Shown here in pieces: positions 23,201-33,263 of a DNA stretch of 64,000 nt. The notes under the pieces are model-generated. The model made no database searches, was not told the DNA's origin, and saw only the letters and a program-made list of their open reading frames with translations. Origin of the DNA: Gracilaria vermiculophylla (Eukaryota; Rhodophyta; Florideophyceae; Gracilariales; Gracilariaceae); the NCBI GenBank assembly GCA_019155205.2, contig JAHNZQ020003148.1:1284202-1348201 (forward strand), given 5' to 3'. Numbering within the stretch: the stretch's first letter is position 1; every line of letters begins with the position of its first letter. Both the position numbers and the translations under genes were made by a program.

Positions 23201-23930
23201 CTGGTGATCATCTAGGACAGTTCCAAGCATTTCAAAGTCGAAAACCATGTTTCTGTGGAGAAGTGGTGGTGGGAACAATTCCATTGTTAGCAACTTGGGA
23301 GTTGACCTGTTAAATAGACAATGAAAAACCTACGTCCACACGCTTGCAATCGCAGTAAATTCACGAGTAGTGGAGACAGGCTGCAATGGAACACTTGAAG
23401 TATCAAGCCTCTGGTTCACATGCGAGTCGAGCAGTAGGGAAGGAAGAAGTGTTGGAGGCATATTGCACCTCACTGAAGTGTATCCGATTTCCTCGATACT
23501 AATATGGTACATTGCAGCTCTCCAGTCTCGCTTCCGCTCTTCTGCAGATCTGCGAAATCTACCGTTACTGTTCTCCTTTGAAACACGTTTGGACAATGCG
23601 TTAGACGTTTTCCGCATGAGTTCATCGATTTTCATTCTACATCGATTGCGGGGTCGAAGACAGTCTGATGGAAGGTGCTGTAGTTTTTCGAAAAGAAACG
23701 ACGCTTTGAGTGCGTTTCTGTGGGAAGTATACAAAGCATCTCATTGTTAGGGCCCGAAGAATATTGGGGGTATCCTTAGAAGCACTTACTGTTTCACCGG
23801 ACGCATATCAAATGACATTTTTCTAGCAGCCTCTAGCATCTGTTCAAAGTCATCTTTGCAAGGTGTGGGCACAGATGAAAAGCTGTTTTCGAAATAGGGC
23901 AGACGCACGGGATCACTGAAACCATCCTCC
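20279..23930 (-). CDS. Large protein of unknown function, three exons
   Basis: Assembled from splice signals: exon 1 from ATG at 23930 to about 23788 (donor GTAAGT), exon 2 about 23722 to 23334 (donor GTAGGT), exon 3 about 23307 to 20279 (acceptor AACAG). Phases match at both junctions and give about 1,190 residues. Exon 1 is acidic (MEDGFSDPVRLPYF). Exon 3 has a long Ser/Arg-rich first half, an acidic Glu/Asp-rich low-complexity stretch near its middle, and a more globular C-terminal half with hydrophobic strands (AQILILDGFDF, VTLLLVLICEPRII, NVVFLADYDDV, FLPLIVADSREAVDGFRRGG). IVADSRE recalls the VDxRE start of ERCC4/XPF nuclease folds, but the following ERK motif is not seen. A meiotic XPF-like protein (SHOC1/ZIP2 type) is a guess only. 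Confidence 0.75.
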
Positions 23931-24225
23931 ATACTGCTTCCTGCTTCCTACAATGAAATGTTTCTTAGGAGAAAGAACGATGGCGCCGAGTTTTAGGAGA
24001 GAACAAGCGATCTGATAAGGTAAGAGCTCAGAAAAAGTATTGAATATGTTGAAAGGAAACGTGAGCGTCGAACGGAATTTGAAGGCTTGGTTCTTTTTTG
24101 AAATACCTCCGCCATGTGTTGAAGCGAACAGATGAAACGAAAACTGGACGTTTACGTCGCAACATGTAACTTGCTGCAAAAATGTCAACGTGTTTCAGAC
24201 AGTTTCTGTGTCTTTTCTTCAACAG

Positions 24226-24342
24226 GCGTTTCTTGCCGGGGTTGACGACACCAACGCAACTATTGCTGATGCGATTGCCGCAAGAATGCGGCGCACAGCT
24301 GGGCTGTCAGCACTTTTAAAAAGGAATGGTGAAACGAATTGA
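24226..24342 (+). CDS. Possible terminal exon of a small unidentified gene
   Basis: A strong acceptor (pyrimidine-rich tract then CAACAG) is followed by a 38-codon Ala-rich helical frame (start AFLAGVDDTNATIADA, end LLKRNGETN) ending in TGA at 24340-24342. A donor completing a convincing upstream exon was not found: the best ATG-to-GT path (24048 to about 24062) would add only five codons. It would be divergent from the 20279-23930 gene. Speculative; it may be chance. Confidence 0.2.
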   Translation, partial: AFLAGVDDTNATIADAIAARMRRTAGLSALLKRNGETN

Positions 24343-24860
24343 ATGTGGATGTGGGCGCCGGGTTGACGAGATATGCATTCGCAAGTAAAGGGGTCGAAGA
24401 AAGAGTGTCAAAACGAGGATGCCAGTACATGACAAGTATTTATTTTCCTGCGCGGCGGCATTTTCCTTCAAGGTGCAGTCGTTATATACCTGTCTTGAAA
24501 GTGATTCCCATCACATGTGGGCGAGAGCAGTTCTACGTTTTGCCTTTGTTCTCATGCTTTTCGACGGCAAACACTGTTCTACATTTCTCAATCATAAGCA
24601 CACACCGTACCACAGCCAAATACCGGGAAAACTCTCAGGCTCCGTACATAGTCCTATCCACTAGCAACTCAGGGCAAAGGAGAATATATCACGTTTGAAG
24701 AGGAACGCGGCTTTATCTGTCTTTTCACTAATTGGCGCTTAAAATACTCCAATCAATAGCATTCGGCATAGAGCTCTTCCTTCACATGGTGCACATTCCG
24801 TTTAAAGGTGCTTGTGCGTGATCGACCCCTAACAGGGAAGACGGTCCGACGCCTGGATTC
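24343..24860. other. Intergenic region without recognised gene
   Basis: Short ORFs only, none with domain features. It presumably contains the 3' untranslated end of the secreted-protein gene on the minus strand. Confidence 0.45.
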
Positions 24861-25742
24861 CTATTGTTTGGAATATGGAATCCATACGGGGTCCCGCGTC
24901 TTGGCAATAACGCAATTCGTAGTGTCGGAGAGAGGGACAACCTTCTCAAGCACATACTTCTTGATACATAGGATAGATCCATCTTCTTTGCACTGGTAGC
25001 TTTGTGCGCATTTTCGAGACATGCACCGCCCACTTCTGGCCGACGGGTCTAAGAAGTAGTAACACAAACCGTTGATGTTGTCCACGAGTTCACATTTGCA
25101 TGTCGTTCTAGGGTCCTCGTCTCCTGCGCCATCAATATACGTCTTCTCTGACGACGGCGATGGTGTAGGAGTCATGGATGGCATATGAAAATCATCAACT
25201 GGTTTGCGGCCACAACTATCCCCGCCCACAACAAATCGAAGAAGCGTCATAGTTCTGATACCCGGGGAGGACCGGCACGCCCACACATATCTGGCTTTAA
25301 TATGGCGAGGAAAGGCGGAACACTGCCTAAAGCGCTTAGCAGGAACCAACATCGGGCGATGCCAGCAAAAACCTTTTGCTTTCCTCATCCAGTCGCCTGA
25401 CTGAACACCACCATGGGTAGCTCTCCAATATTTGCTGCCGGTCGGAAAGTTCTTCTTCCCAATACGGATGTTGGCGATGAATCCATATTCATCCTTACGG
25501 TTTGTTGCCTTGAACGCGATAACATTTCCCTTCCTCACATTGAGTACAACCCTTCTGTGCGCTCTCCAGTCTGACACATATGACTTCGGCTTGCCGTTTA
25601 GGTAGAGAATCGCTGCATCGTTCGCTGCAAAGTGAATGACTGCCTTCTTCGGCCAAGCCTCTTTGACGGTTTTTGTGCCACTAGCTTCCGAGAGGTTCAC
25701 GAGGAAGGAAACCAACAAAAGAATACAAACGCTCTTCATCAT
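24861..25742 (-). CDS. Secreted protein with jelly-roll-like domain and Cys-rich tail
   Basis: 293 residues. Residues 1-20 are a clear signal peptide (MMKSVCILLLVSFLVNLSEA). Residues about 30-175 are beta-rich, with DAAILYLNGK, DWRAHRRVVLNVRKGNVIAFKATN and GFIANIRIG, a pattern like small carbohydrate-binding jelly rolls that sit beside sugar hydrolases, though no named family is claimed. A PTPSPSS linker (190-198) joins a tail with eight cysteines between 215 and 277, likely disulfide-bonded. Two adjacent ATGs open the frame; the first is annotated. A TATA box lies 113-121 nt upstream. It probably acts in the cell wall or extracellular matrix. Confidence 0.82.
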   Translation of the reverse strand: MMKSVCILLLVSFLVNLSEASGTKTVKEAWPKKAVIHFAANDAAILYLNGKPKSYVSDWRAHRRVVLNVRKGNVIAFKATNRKDEYGFIANIRIGKKNFPTGSKYWRATHGGVQSGDWMRKAKGFCWHRPMLVPAKRFRQCSAFPRHIKARYVWACRSSPGIRTMTLLRFVVGGDSCGRKPVDDFHMPSMTPTPSPSSEKTYIDGAGDEDPRTTCKCELVDNINGLCYYFLDPSARSGRCMSRKCAQSYQCKEDGSILCIKKYVLEKVVPLSDTTNCVIAKTRDPVWIPYSKQ

Positions 25743-25854
25743 GAGGTCAAGAGGCTTGAATGGCAGTTACGGATGTGGATAGGAGGCTTGATAGAATGTA
25801 AAGCGAATGTGGTAGGTTGTTGGTGATGAAGGCGTTGGTGGTGCGGACTCTGGT

Positions 25855-25863
25855 CCTTTTATA
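25855..25863 (-). promoter_or_regulatory. TATA box of the secreted Cys-rich protein gene
   Basis: On the minus strand the sequence reads TATAAAAGG, 113-121 nt upstream of the ATG at 25742. Distance and consensus fit a core promoter with a short 5' UTR. Confidence 0.6.
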
Positions 25864-26334
25864 GCGCTGGACTGGGGGAAAAGGCGAGCAAGGCGTCTTT
25901 CGTATCAGAAAGCCGAATGCATGCACATTTCTCCTTCCCAAGTCTCTCCTCCCATGTTGCATTTGAACCGACAATAGGGCCTCTGGCAGGCATGCAGAGT
26001 GTTCTCGATGCGTTGAATATCTGGAGAAGACTTCAGGACAGTAGTCCCATGATGGCTTTGCATTTACCAGATAGCTGTGGTTATCATACCCGACGCACAG
26101 CAGCTCAATTCTCTTAAAACAACTGTGGAGGGTAAAATCATTTGAAAGGCTTTCCTTACCTGTTCATGATTTTCAGAACCGATTTGAATCTGAACAGGCG
26201 AATGGCAATCCTTTCGGACCATCAACGGCTGCTCAATGAAGCTCGTGACGTTTTAGATAAACGTACGAAGAAAGGCAAGACAAAAGACTGCAAAGCAAAA
26301 CACAACACAAAAAAAAAAAAAAAAATTGCTCATG
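25864..26334. other. Intergenic region
   Basis: Upstream flank of the secreted-protein gene and 3' flank of the cyclin H gene. It contains a 16-nt poly-A run near 26309-26324, just beyond the cyclin H stop on the opposite strand. No gene seen. Confidence 0.5.
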
Positions 26335-27411
26335 TCAAGTTTCCACTTTTCTCCTTTTACTCGACACATTCATGTCAGCAAATCCTGACAAAACCTCTGC
26401 TCTACGCTTTAGTTTTTCCTGAAATGCTCTTGCTCTTTGTAGCTCCTCTTCATCTTCCTGTCTCAGTTGCTTCTGCTCCATTTCCTTGTACTCCTGACTC
26501 ATAGGGTCGTTAATATTTTTCTGTACAACTTGTCTATGCTTCTCAAGCGCAGCGACTTGCTTTGCTTCGTGTTCAGGGGTGTGGTCAGTGAGAGGCCGCA
26601 AAACCTTTGCAGTCACTTGTATTCTGTTGATGAGGTTGGAATCATCTCCAACGAGAATTTGAAAAAGCTGCTTTTCCGTAGGGTTTGCTTTCGGCTCGGA
26701 TGCCAACAGGGTTGCCGCGATGGCGATGATGGCAGGTGGTTGCGATAGGGGTAAATCAGTTAGTAATGCTCTTCTTCGAATTATGTTCTCCGCTGTTGCA
26801 ATGAGTTCGGACAGCGCGGAGCTGGCTTGCTGACCCTCACCGCATGCGTTTGACGAAAGAAGCTTTTCGCGGACAATTCCCAACGATTTGAAAGGGTGAT
26901 AGCATATCAGATGAAAATTGATTTGTTGCAAAAACCAGAGCTCAGTGTTGAGTATGGCATCGGCAGACACTCTCATGGCACAGCCATCCGCTGACATTGG
27001 AGTGGTTTCCAGACTAGCATCTGAGGCGACTCCATTGACAGAGGCGTCAAAACGAGCCACCAAGTCGTTTGCATCAAACACAATCTCCTCAACCTTGCTG
27101 GACGCATAGAGAGCGGAGAGGGCGATGACCGAGGGGTTGTAGTCCATAACCGAGCGATGCAGGAAAAAGCGTTTAAAGTACATGATGGCGGTGGCTGCGA
27201 GTTTGTCAGGAAGACTGTTAGCGCGGTTAAAACGAAGGATTCTTCGTTCATGGTGGCGGCGAATGAGGGCTTCTTGCGGGATTGCGAGCGGTTTCGGATC
27301 GGAAGGGCGTGAGGACAGCGCATGGCGATGGGTTTCATTGCGGAGCGAGAGCACGTCCTTGGCGGTGATGCACCAGAAGCGCGCCTGAGTGGAGTCTTGG
27401 TAGAGTGCCAT
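26335..27411 (-). CDS. CCNH: Cyclin H (CDK-activating kinase / TFIIH subunit)
   Basis: 358 residues, single exon. The N-terminus MALYQDSTQARFWCIT follows the animal cyclin H pattern (Y..S.Q..W.F). The first cyclin fold has DKLAATAIMYFKRFFLHRSVMDYNP and ALSALYASSKVEE; the linker ELWFLQQINFHLICYHPFK is diagnostic of cyclin H rather than C, K, L or T. The second fold (TDLPLSQPPAIIAIAATLLAS) is present, and the C-terminal helix is charged and ends KRRK. Cyclin H pairs with CDK7 and MAT1 to phosphorylate CDK T-loops and the RNA polymerase II CTD. About 35 residues longer than the human protein, mainly in the inter-fold loop and C-terminus. Confidence 0.92.
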   Translation of the reverse strand: MALYQDSTQARFWCITAKDVLSLRNETHRHALSSRPSDPKPLAIPQEALIRRHHERRILRFNRANSLPDKLAATAIMYFKRFFLHRSVMDYNPSVIALSALYASSKVEEIVFDANDLVARFDASVNGVASDASLETTPMSADGCAMRVSADAILNTELWFLQQINFHLICYHPFKSLGIVREKLLSSNACGEGQQASSALSELIATAENIIRRRALLTDLPLSQPPAIIAIAATLLASEPKANPTEKQLFQILVGDDSNLINRIQVTAKVLRPLTDHTPEHEAKQVAALEKHRQVVQKNINDPMSQEYKEMEQKQLRQEDEEELQRARAFQEKLKRRAEVLSGFADMNVSSKRRKVET

Positions 27412-27842
27412 TGGGCGGGAATGTTACTGAGGGGGACGGGGGTCGGCACCAAGCAGGGGGTGCACGACTCCGCAAGGACGCGTTGGCGAACGCTTGACCG
27501 CGAGGCGAAGGGGCCATTGGACGCGCCCCGTCTGCGCGAAGCAAGTCTCGCAGCGGAAGGGTCGCCCACCCACGGGCCGCGCGACAAACAGAGCCCTTGC
27601 TACGTGCAGGTGCCAGCAAAAACCCAAGCGGGAAGCACAACGTGTGCACGTGTACGGTCTGTAAGCGAAGGTATAGCCGTTCGCGGCGCATGCGCACTGC
27701 GCGAATTTGGACCAACCAACGGCGGAGCTGTTGCGCCGTTGGGTGATCGTTCACGGATGCGATTTCCCGCCATGCGGCGCAGGCAATAGACCTCGAAAAA
27801 TAACTGCAAAAGTGCAACTCGAGCGCGGCCGCGGCACCCACC
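27412..27842. promoter_or_regulatory. Divergent promoter region, cyclin H / kelch protein
   Basis: 431 bp separates the start codons of the two head-to-head genes, so both promoters must be here or overlap the 5' coding ends. The region is fairly GC-rich with no TATA-like sequence at an obvious position. ORFs across it on both strands look like shadows. Confidence 0.5.
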
Positions 27843-30800
27843 ATGCGCCTGCGCGTCACTCTTGGCGACCCCGTAAAGCGCGGACCGGGGGCCACTCCCG
27901 CCGTCCGTCATACTCTCCCGCTCTCGATCATCGCCACGCAGCGGCGCCGCCTCCCACATCCCCTCGCCTCCCGCCGCGCCGTTGTTCATCTCCAAGCCGA
28001 GCCACTCGCAACGTTCATCGCCCATGTCTTCATGGGAGTCTGTCTCGCCTTTGAGCTCTCAGCATGTGCCGGAAAACACCTTGACTCCTCCGGCAGTGCG
28101 CCTGTGAAGGCGCTCGCCCCGGTTTCCAATGAAGAGGCTTCCAGTCAAAAGTTTTTTCCCATGGAAGGCACGTCCGCTGTTTTGATTTCGCCCCACCGCC
28201 TGCTTGTCACGGGCGGCGTGCTGCAGGACAACAGAGTCCTTCCATTTTCGGTGCTCAGGCACTTGCAATTGGATCCGCACTCAGACCACTGCCACAGATG
28301 GATCAAACCCACTCTGCTCCGCCCGCCCTCTCAACGAACGAGTGCCGCCAAGAAAACACGCAAGTCAGAGACGGCAATTCCGGTTTGCCGCATGGAGCAA
28401 ACTCTCACCATGGTGCCCGACACCTCCAAGCTGTATCTCATCGGCGGCATGAAGGTGGGTACCAAGGACAAGGGAAGCGGCTGTTCCACCGTCTTTGCCT
28501 TTGACTTTAACACCAAAACATGGCACAGTATAGAACCAGACAAGCCCACCAGCCGAGTGAAGAGTGAAGTCCAACAGCAGCTTGGACCACGATTTGCCCA
28601 TTCTGCCACCTACGTTGCCCTAACGCCGAGGTGCTCCAGCTCTCGTCAGAAAGCTCGTGCAAAGCGCGCCCCTTTTATCTATGTATACGGCGGCTACACA
28701 CACTGGGACGACCATGCGCCTGTGCCCGACGTTCATATATTCGACGTCAAAAAGTGTACATGGAGCTTGGTCCATCCTGCGTCATCCAACGTTGAGCCAC
28801 CTGCCCTGGCCTACCATGCTGCCAGTCTCACGCCTTGCGGAAAGTACATCGCCATTCATGGCGGTAATGACAGCGACTTTTATGACAACCAGTCAATATC
28901 GGAGCACTTGTTTCTGTTTGATGTCCAAAACCACAAATGGCTGCAGCCTGCACTGCATCACAACAGCGACCCTCCGCCGCGAGCAAGGAGGCAACATTCG
29001 TTGGTCCAAGGCGTGGGGCGTCACGAAGGTTCGTTGGCCATGTACGGCGGGTTTGTCGTGAACGGCACGTACAGCAAAGAGATGTTCCTGTGCAAAGTTC
29101 TGGAGCCGGAGCACCCCGGCGAGCGACTGGAAGTGTTTTGGGAGTCTATCGACGTGCAGACGACGGTTGCGCGCCCCGTTGCAGACGACTCTCACTACCT
29201 GTCCGAAAAAATGCTTTCGGAGAAGGATGCTGCAATTTCGGGCGGCTGCCTGGTTGCGCTCCCGCAGATGCGCAAGTACATCATGGTTGGCGGTCGAACC
29301 GGGTACGGAGTGCGCAAGGCTCCGTTAATGTTGCACCCGGAAGAGTCTGACGAGGCGGCCGCATCACAGTCGATGGACACGGTTCAAAGGATGCGGGCGC
29401 TTCACATAGCCGTGGACAGGCACGCTCCGGTGGCATCGAAAGCTGCCCATGCTCCGGTCCCGACAAGTCCGGACTCGCCGCAGGAAAGATGTAACGGTTT
29501 GAATGATACCCCCAGCGTGCCGGAGGTCGCTGATGAAATTGAACAAAGCGCCGGAGAGAGCGCGTCACCGATCGCCAGCGCGCATGAAATACCTCGGTTG
29601 TCCTCGGTGCAACGCACGTCGAGCGAGAAATCGCTGCCTCCTGGTGTTGGCACCCGCGGAAAGGCGAGCATTGGGAGGCTCGGCTCCGACCGGTTTCGAA
29701 AACGAAAACCGCGTAGCTCAAACGACGAAAGCAATTCCAAACCGCAAAAGCCAGGTTTGTTGGCGGTCGCGTGCGATGCAGTCCCGCCATCCATACGTGC
29801 ACCAGACCCGGACAAGGAGAATGATCCTGTACAGGAAGCGGATTCTTTGTTGCTCAAGTCTCGGAGGGCGGGAACCAGGAAAGCAGAGGCGATCACTGGC
29901 GATGTCAGCCATCCGCTCAAGAAGCGGCGTCTACGCAGCGATACGAAGCGAGCAGAAGAAAAACAACCGGGCGAAGAAAATCACATCATTAGCCCCGCTC
30001 CGCTTGTCCATGATCCCATAAAGGAAGACGACGGAGTTGATGGCCAGGATGCTGTCTTGCAGCAATCCTTGAGCTGTCGGTCAGAATTCATCGCACCATC
30101 GACGCTTAAACGGGCAGGACGGAATCTCACGGCGAAGGGGACCAAAGGCGGAGGTCGCGTATCAGCGATTCGCCAAAAGCAAGCCGAGTTGGAAGCATCC
30201 ATGAACAAAAACAAAGATCTAGAAGAGACGATTCGTCGCCTGGAATGTGACATGAAATCACTTGCAGACGAGAACACAGTGTTAAAGGTCGGGAATGGAC
30301 AGTTCAAAGCTGATAACAAGGAGCTCAACGTCCAAATTCAGAAGTTGCTGCAAGAGGTGCAAAGCCTTCGAAACCAACTCTCTGCGCACGACGCAAGCGA
30401 TGCCGGCGTTGACGGCGCCTCCGCGCCGGTTCGCGGTGGCGGCGCAAGTGCGGCCACGTCTGTTGAAGTCAGCGGGGAGGAGCACATCAGGGCGCTGCAA
30501 GGCTCTGCTGGCGTCGGCGGCACGGAAGAAGTCAAAAAGCTCAGAAGCAAAGCAGAGGGCTTGCAAGAAGAAAACACTGCAATCAATTGCGAGAGGGAAG
30601 CCATCATGCAGGAGCTCAGAGAGTCTCTAGCGGAAAGGCGGGAAGTAGAAAGGGAACTGAATCATACCAGAAACCTGTTGGAGCAATCCAGGATAGAGTG
30701 TGGAAAGGAAAGAACGCGGGCGAATGAGTGCGAGAAGGAACTGAGGGAGTGTTTTGATAGCGGAGAGCGCGCGAAGAACAAATTGGAATCGGCAGAAAGC

Positions 30801-31455
30801 GACATACTCGTGCTGAAAAGTAAGAATGAGACGCTGAACCTGAGTCTGCTGGAAGAGAGAAACAAAGTGTGCGAAGTGGCGAGAGAGAGGGCGGCGAGCG
30901 AAAAGGAAATCGGCAGGCTGCACACGCAGCTCTGTGAACAGCAGAAGAATTTTGGCAACCACAACGGCAAGCAGCGGCTGTTGCAAGTGGACTTGGAAGC
31001 GGAGAAGATGCGGTGCGAGGAGTTGAACAAACTAGTGGACCAGAATACGGAAAAGGTGCGAAAACTGGAGGAGAGATGCGCACAAGTGGTCGCGGAGCGC
31101 GATACACTGCACTGCAAGCTGACGAGCAGGGTTCGGGAGCATGAGGCCGCGCTGCAGGTCGCAGACAAGGACAAAATGTCGATGGACAAGCTGCGCCGAA
31201 AGCTGTGCGACGAGGGAATAGAGAATCGGAGGCTGAAGCGTGAATTGGACGTGAGGACGAAAGAATGTGCCAAGGTGAAGGCGAAGTACGTTGGTGTTCA
31301 GGTGTCTCTCAAGAAGGTGCTGTGGCCGTCAATTGCTCGGCTATCAAAGGAATTTGAGGAGGTGACTCGAGAGTGCGAAGCGGGCGATGGCAGTGATGGT
31401 CTTGTGGTGTGGTCTGAAGTGGTGACGGGGGAAGAAAGACGCGAGCAGGATGATG

Positions 31456-31492
<37 letters not shown>

Positions 31493-31643
31493 AAACGGGG
31501 TTGCGGTGGCGGGCGGGGACGGGGCATGCGGAGGAGAGCGCAACGATGAGCAGCATGGGGCGGGTGAGGGGGGGGACGTTGGTGCAGGCGTCAAAGAGGT
31601 TGCTCCGTCAGACGAAACGGATGACGACGCGGGCGAAGCGTAG
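27843..31643 (+). CDS. Kelch-repeat protein with long C-terminal coiled coil
   Basis: 1,266 residues from ATG at 27843 (context CCACCATGC); a later ATG at 28029 is a possible alternative. Residues about 100-490 hold kelch-like blades (LLVTGG, KLYLIGGM, FIYVYGGYTHWDD..V.DVHIFDVKKCTWS, CGKYIAIHGG, HSLVQG..GSLAMYGGF). Residues about 490-770 are disordered with many Ser/Pro and basic clusters (KKRRLRSDTKR). Residues about 775-1165 form a long Glu/Lys-rich coiled coil. Near 1205-1219 a run of 15 Asn is encoded by an AAT repeat, followed by a Gly-rich acidic tail. The layout is like cell-end/polarity kelch proteins (Tea1 type) and other cytoskeletal scaffolds; orthology is not claimed. Confidence 0.88.
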
Positions 31644-31778
31644 GGTGATGAAAAGAATGGTGCTTTGGAGGAAATGGGTTTGGAGGAAGGCTTTACTTTT
31701 TGTGTGATACTGTTGTACATATATATTGTTGTACAAGGGCGCGGAGGGGCAGCAACGGCGGGGGGGCTGCGGGGCGAC

Positions 31779-32870
31779 TCAGACAAAATCAACGTACAAG
31801 AGAGACGAACGCGCACTGCGGCTGTCGCTGCGAAGCGTGCGGTACAGCTTGCCGGCGGTGGTGAGCGGGGAGGGCGCCAGCGAAAAGCGCCACGAGCCGA
31901 GCGGATTGGCGCGAAGCGTGGTGCTCTCGCAGTCGGCGCCGCCCGAGATGCAAAAGGTGTCGACGGTCTCGCTTCCAAAGCGGCCGTGGTCGGGGTGGGC
32001 GGGGTGCGACAGTTGGAAGCCGTCCCAGTCGGCAAAGGCGTGGTCGGCGGGGGCGGGCGCCAGCAGCGGCAGGTACGCCGGCAGCAGCGAGTCCAGCACG
32101 TCGGCGATAAAGTTGAAGGCGTTGTCGCGGTCCAGGCGGTGCAGCGCGCACGGGCGGTCGGCGGCGAGGCAGGCGTGCAGGAAGGCGGTGCGCTGGGCGC
32201 GGGGGCGCAGGCGGTGCCTGGCGCACAGGCGCTGCCACGTGCGCAGGAAGGGGGCGACGACGGCGGCGAAGCGGCGCGGCGACGCGGCGCGGCCGACGCT
32301 GAGGTCGGCGGCGCCGGCGAACCACCAGGCGACGGAGCCGGCGCCGATCTGGAAGTAGTGCGCGTCGGCGCGCAGGCGCGGCAGCGCCTCGTCGCGCGGC
32401 GCCAGGTTGAGCGAGATGCCGACGCTCTCCTTGCGCAGCTGCGCGCCGCGCGCGTCGTCGCGGCACGTGAGCACGCGGCCGCCGCGCGGCGGCGCGCTGC
32501 GCCACACGTCCACCACCGCCACGCGGAAGGCGCGGCCGCCGCGCATCTCCAGGCGGCTGCGCGCCGCGCCGCGCCGCGCCTCGGCGTGCGACAGCGTCTG
32601 CGGCGGCGGCGCGAAGGTGCCCAGTCCGTCGGCGTGCGCCGTGTCGCGCGCCAGCGCCAGCTGCGTGCGGCGGCAGAACGACTCGAAGCCGCGCAGCGGG
32701 TCCAGCGACACGTCGGACGGCGGCGGCGGCGGCGGCGACGGCGGCTGCTCGTCGAGGCGCGCGCGCGGCGGCGGCGGCGCCGTGCGGCGGCGGCGGCGGC
32801 CGTGGCGGCGGCCGTGGCGACGGCCGTGCAGCCGCAGCGGCGGCGGCGCCAGCGCGAACGCCACAAGCAT
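31779..32870 (-). CDS. Coproporphyrinogen III oxidase (HemF)-like protein lacking catalytic residues
   Basis: 363 residues from ATG at 32870 (the frame is open a little further, with only a GTG at 32945). The N-terminus is hydrophobic (MLVAFALAPPPL) and then Arg/Pro-rich. From about residue 85 onward the protein is colinear with HemF/CPOX: GAARSRLEMRGGRAF (GGGRSRV..), VGISLNLAPRD (GVSLVxHPxNP), ADAHYFQIGAGSVAWWFAGAADLS (HANVRFF...WWFGGGxDLTP), AFNFIADVLDSLLPAYLPLL (CFAFxxAV...AYLPI), and DTFCISGGADCES (GTLFGLQTGGRTES). The conserved His of LVxHP is Ala, the His of the HANxR segment is Arg, and the catalytic Asp-Arg pair reads Glu-Thr. It is probably a pseudoenzyme or neofunctionalised paralogue, since an active CPOX must exist elsewhere for chlorophyll and haem. 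Remote homology judged by eye. Confidence 0.68.
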   Translation of the reverse strand: MLVAFALAPPPLRLHGRRHGRRHGRRRRRTAPPPPRARLDEQPPSPPPPPPSDVSLDPLRGFESFCRRTQLALARDTAHADGLGTFAPPPQTLSHAEARRGAARSRLEMRGGRAFRVAVVDVWRSAPPRGGRVLTCRDDARGAQLRKESVGISLNLAPRDEALPRLRADAHYFQIGAGSVAWWFAGAADLSVGRAASPRRFAAVVAPFLRTWQRLCARHRLRPRAQRTAFLHACLAADRPCALHRLDRDNAFNFIADVLDSLLPAYLPLLAPAPADHAFADWDGFQLSHPAHPDHGRFGSETVDTFCISGGADCESTTLRANPLGSWRFSLAPSPLTTAGKLYRTLRSDSRSARSSLLYVDFV

Positions 32871-33263
32871 GGCAGCGAGGGGGAAAGCGCCGCGGAGGCG
32901 GGCGACGGCGGAGGAGGAGCGGCGCGCGCGGCGAACCAGGCGCACGTCGGGCCGAGCGGGGTGGCGCGGGACGGCGCGCGGGTCGGCGCGGGGCGGCGGG
33001 GGGACGAGGCAGGCGTTCGTGGGCGGCGGCTCTGTGCCACAGCGTCAGCGACACACACGGGGCGACAGAGACGGCGCTTCTCCACGCGACGGGTGGCTGA
33101 GCGCGAGCGCGCAATGGCGCACACTGCGCGCGCCTTCCGCACGCGTTGCTTCGTGTACCAGCTGTCGTACGCGTTGCCTTCTGAAGCAAAGCAAAAAGCG
33201 ATTGCACATTACAATGCACATGGATCAATTCACAAAACCATCTCTTTTACATTACAAGGCGCG

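Noticed and set aside
20279..23930. Naming the large three-exon gene SHOC1 or XPF
   Set aside because: Only a short VADSRE-like motif is seen; the ERKxxxD nuclease core and helix-hairpin-helix are not visible.
29281..31273. Several 100-200-codon minus-strand frames under the kelch/coiled-coil gene
   Set aside because: Ser/Phe/Leu-rich antisense of a Glu/Lys/Arg coiled coil, a known artefact pattern.
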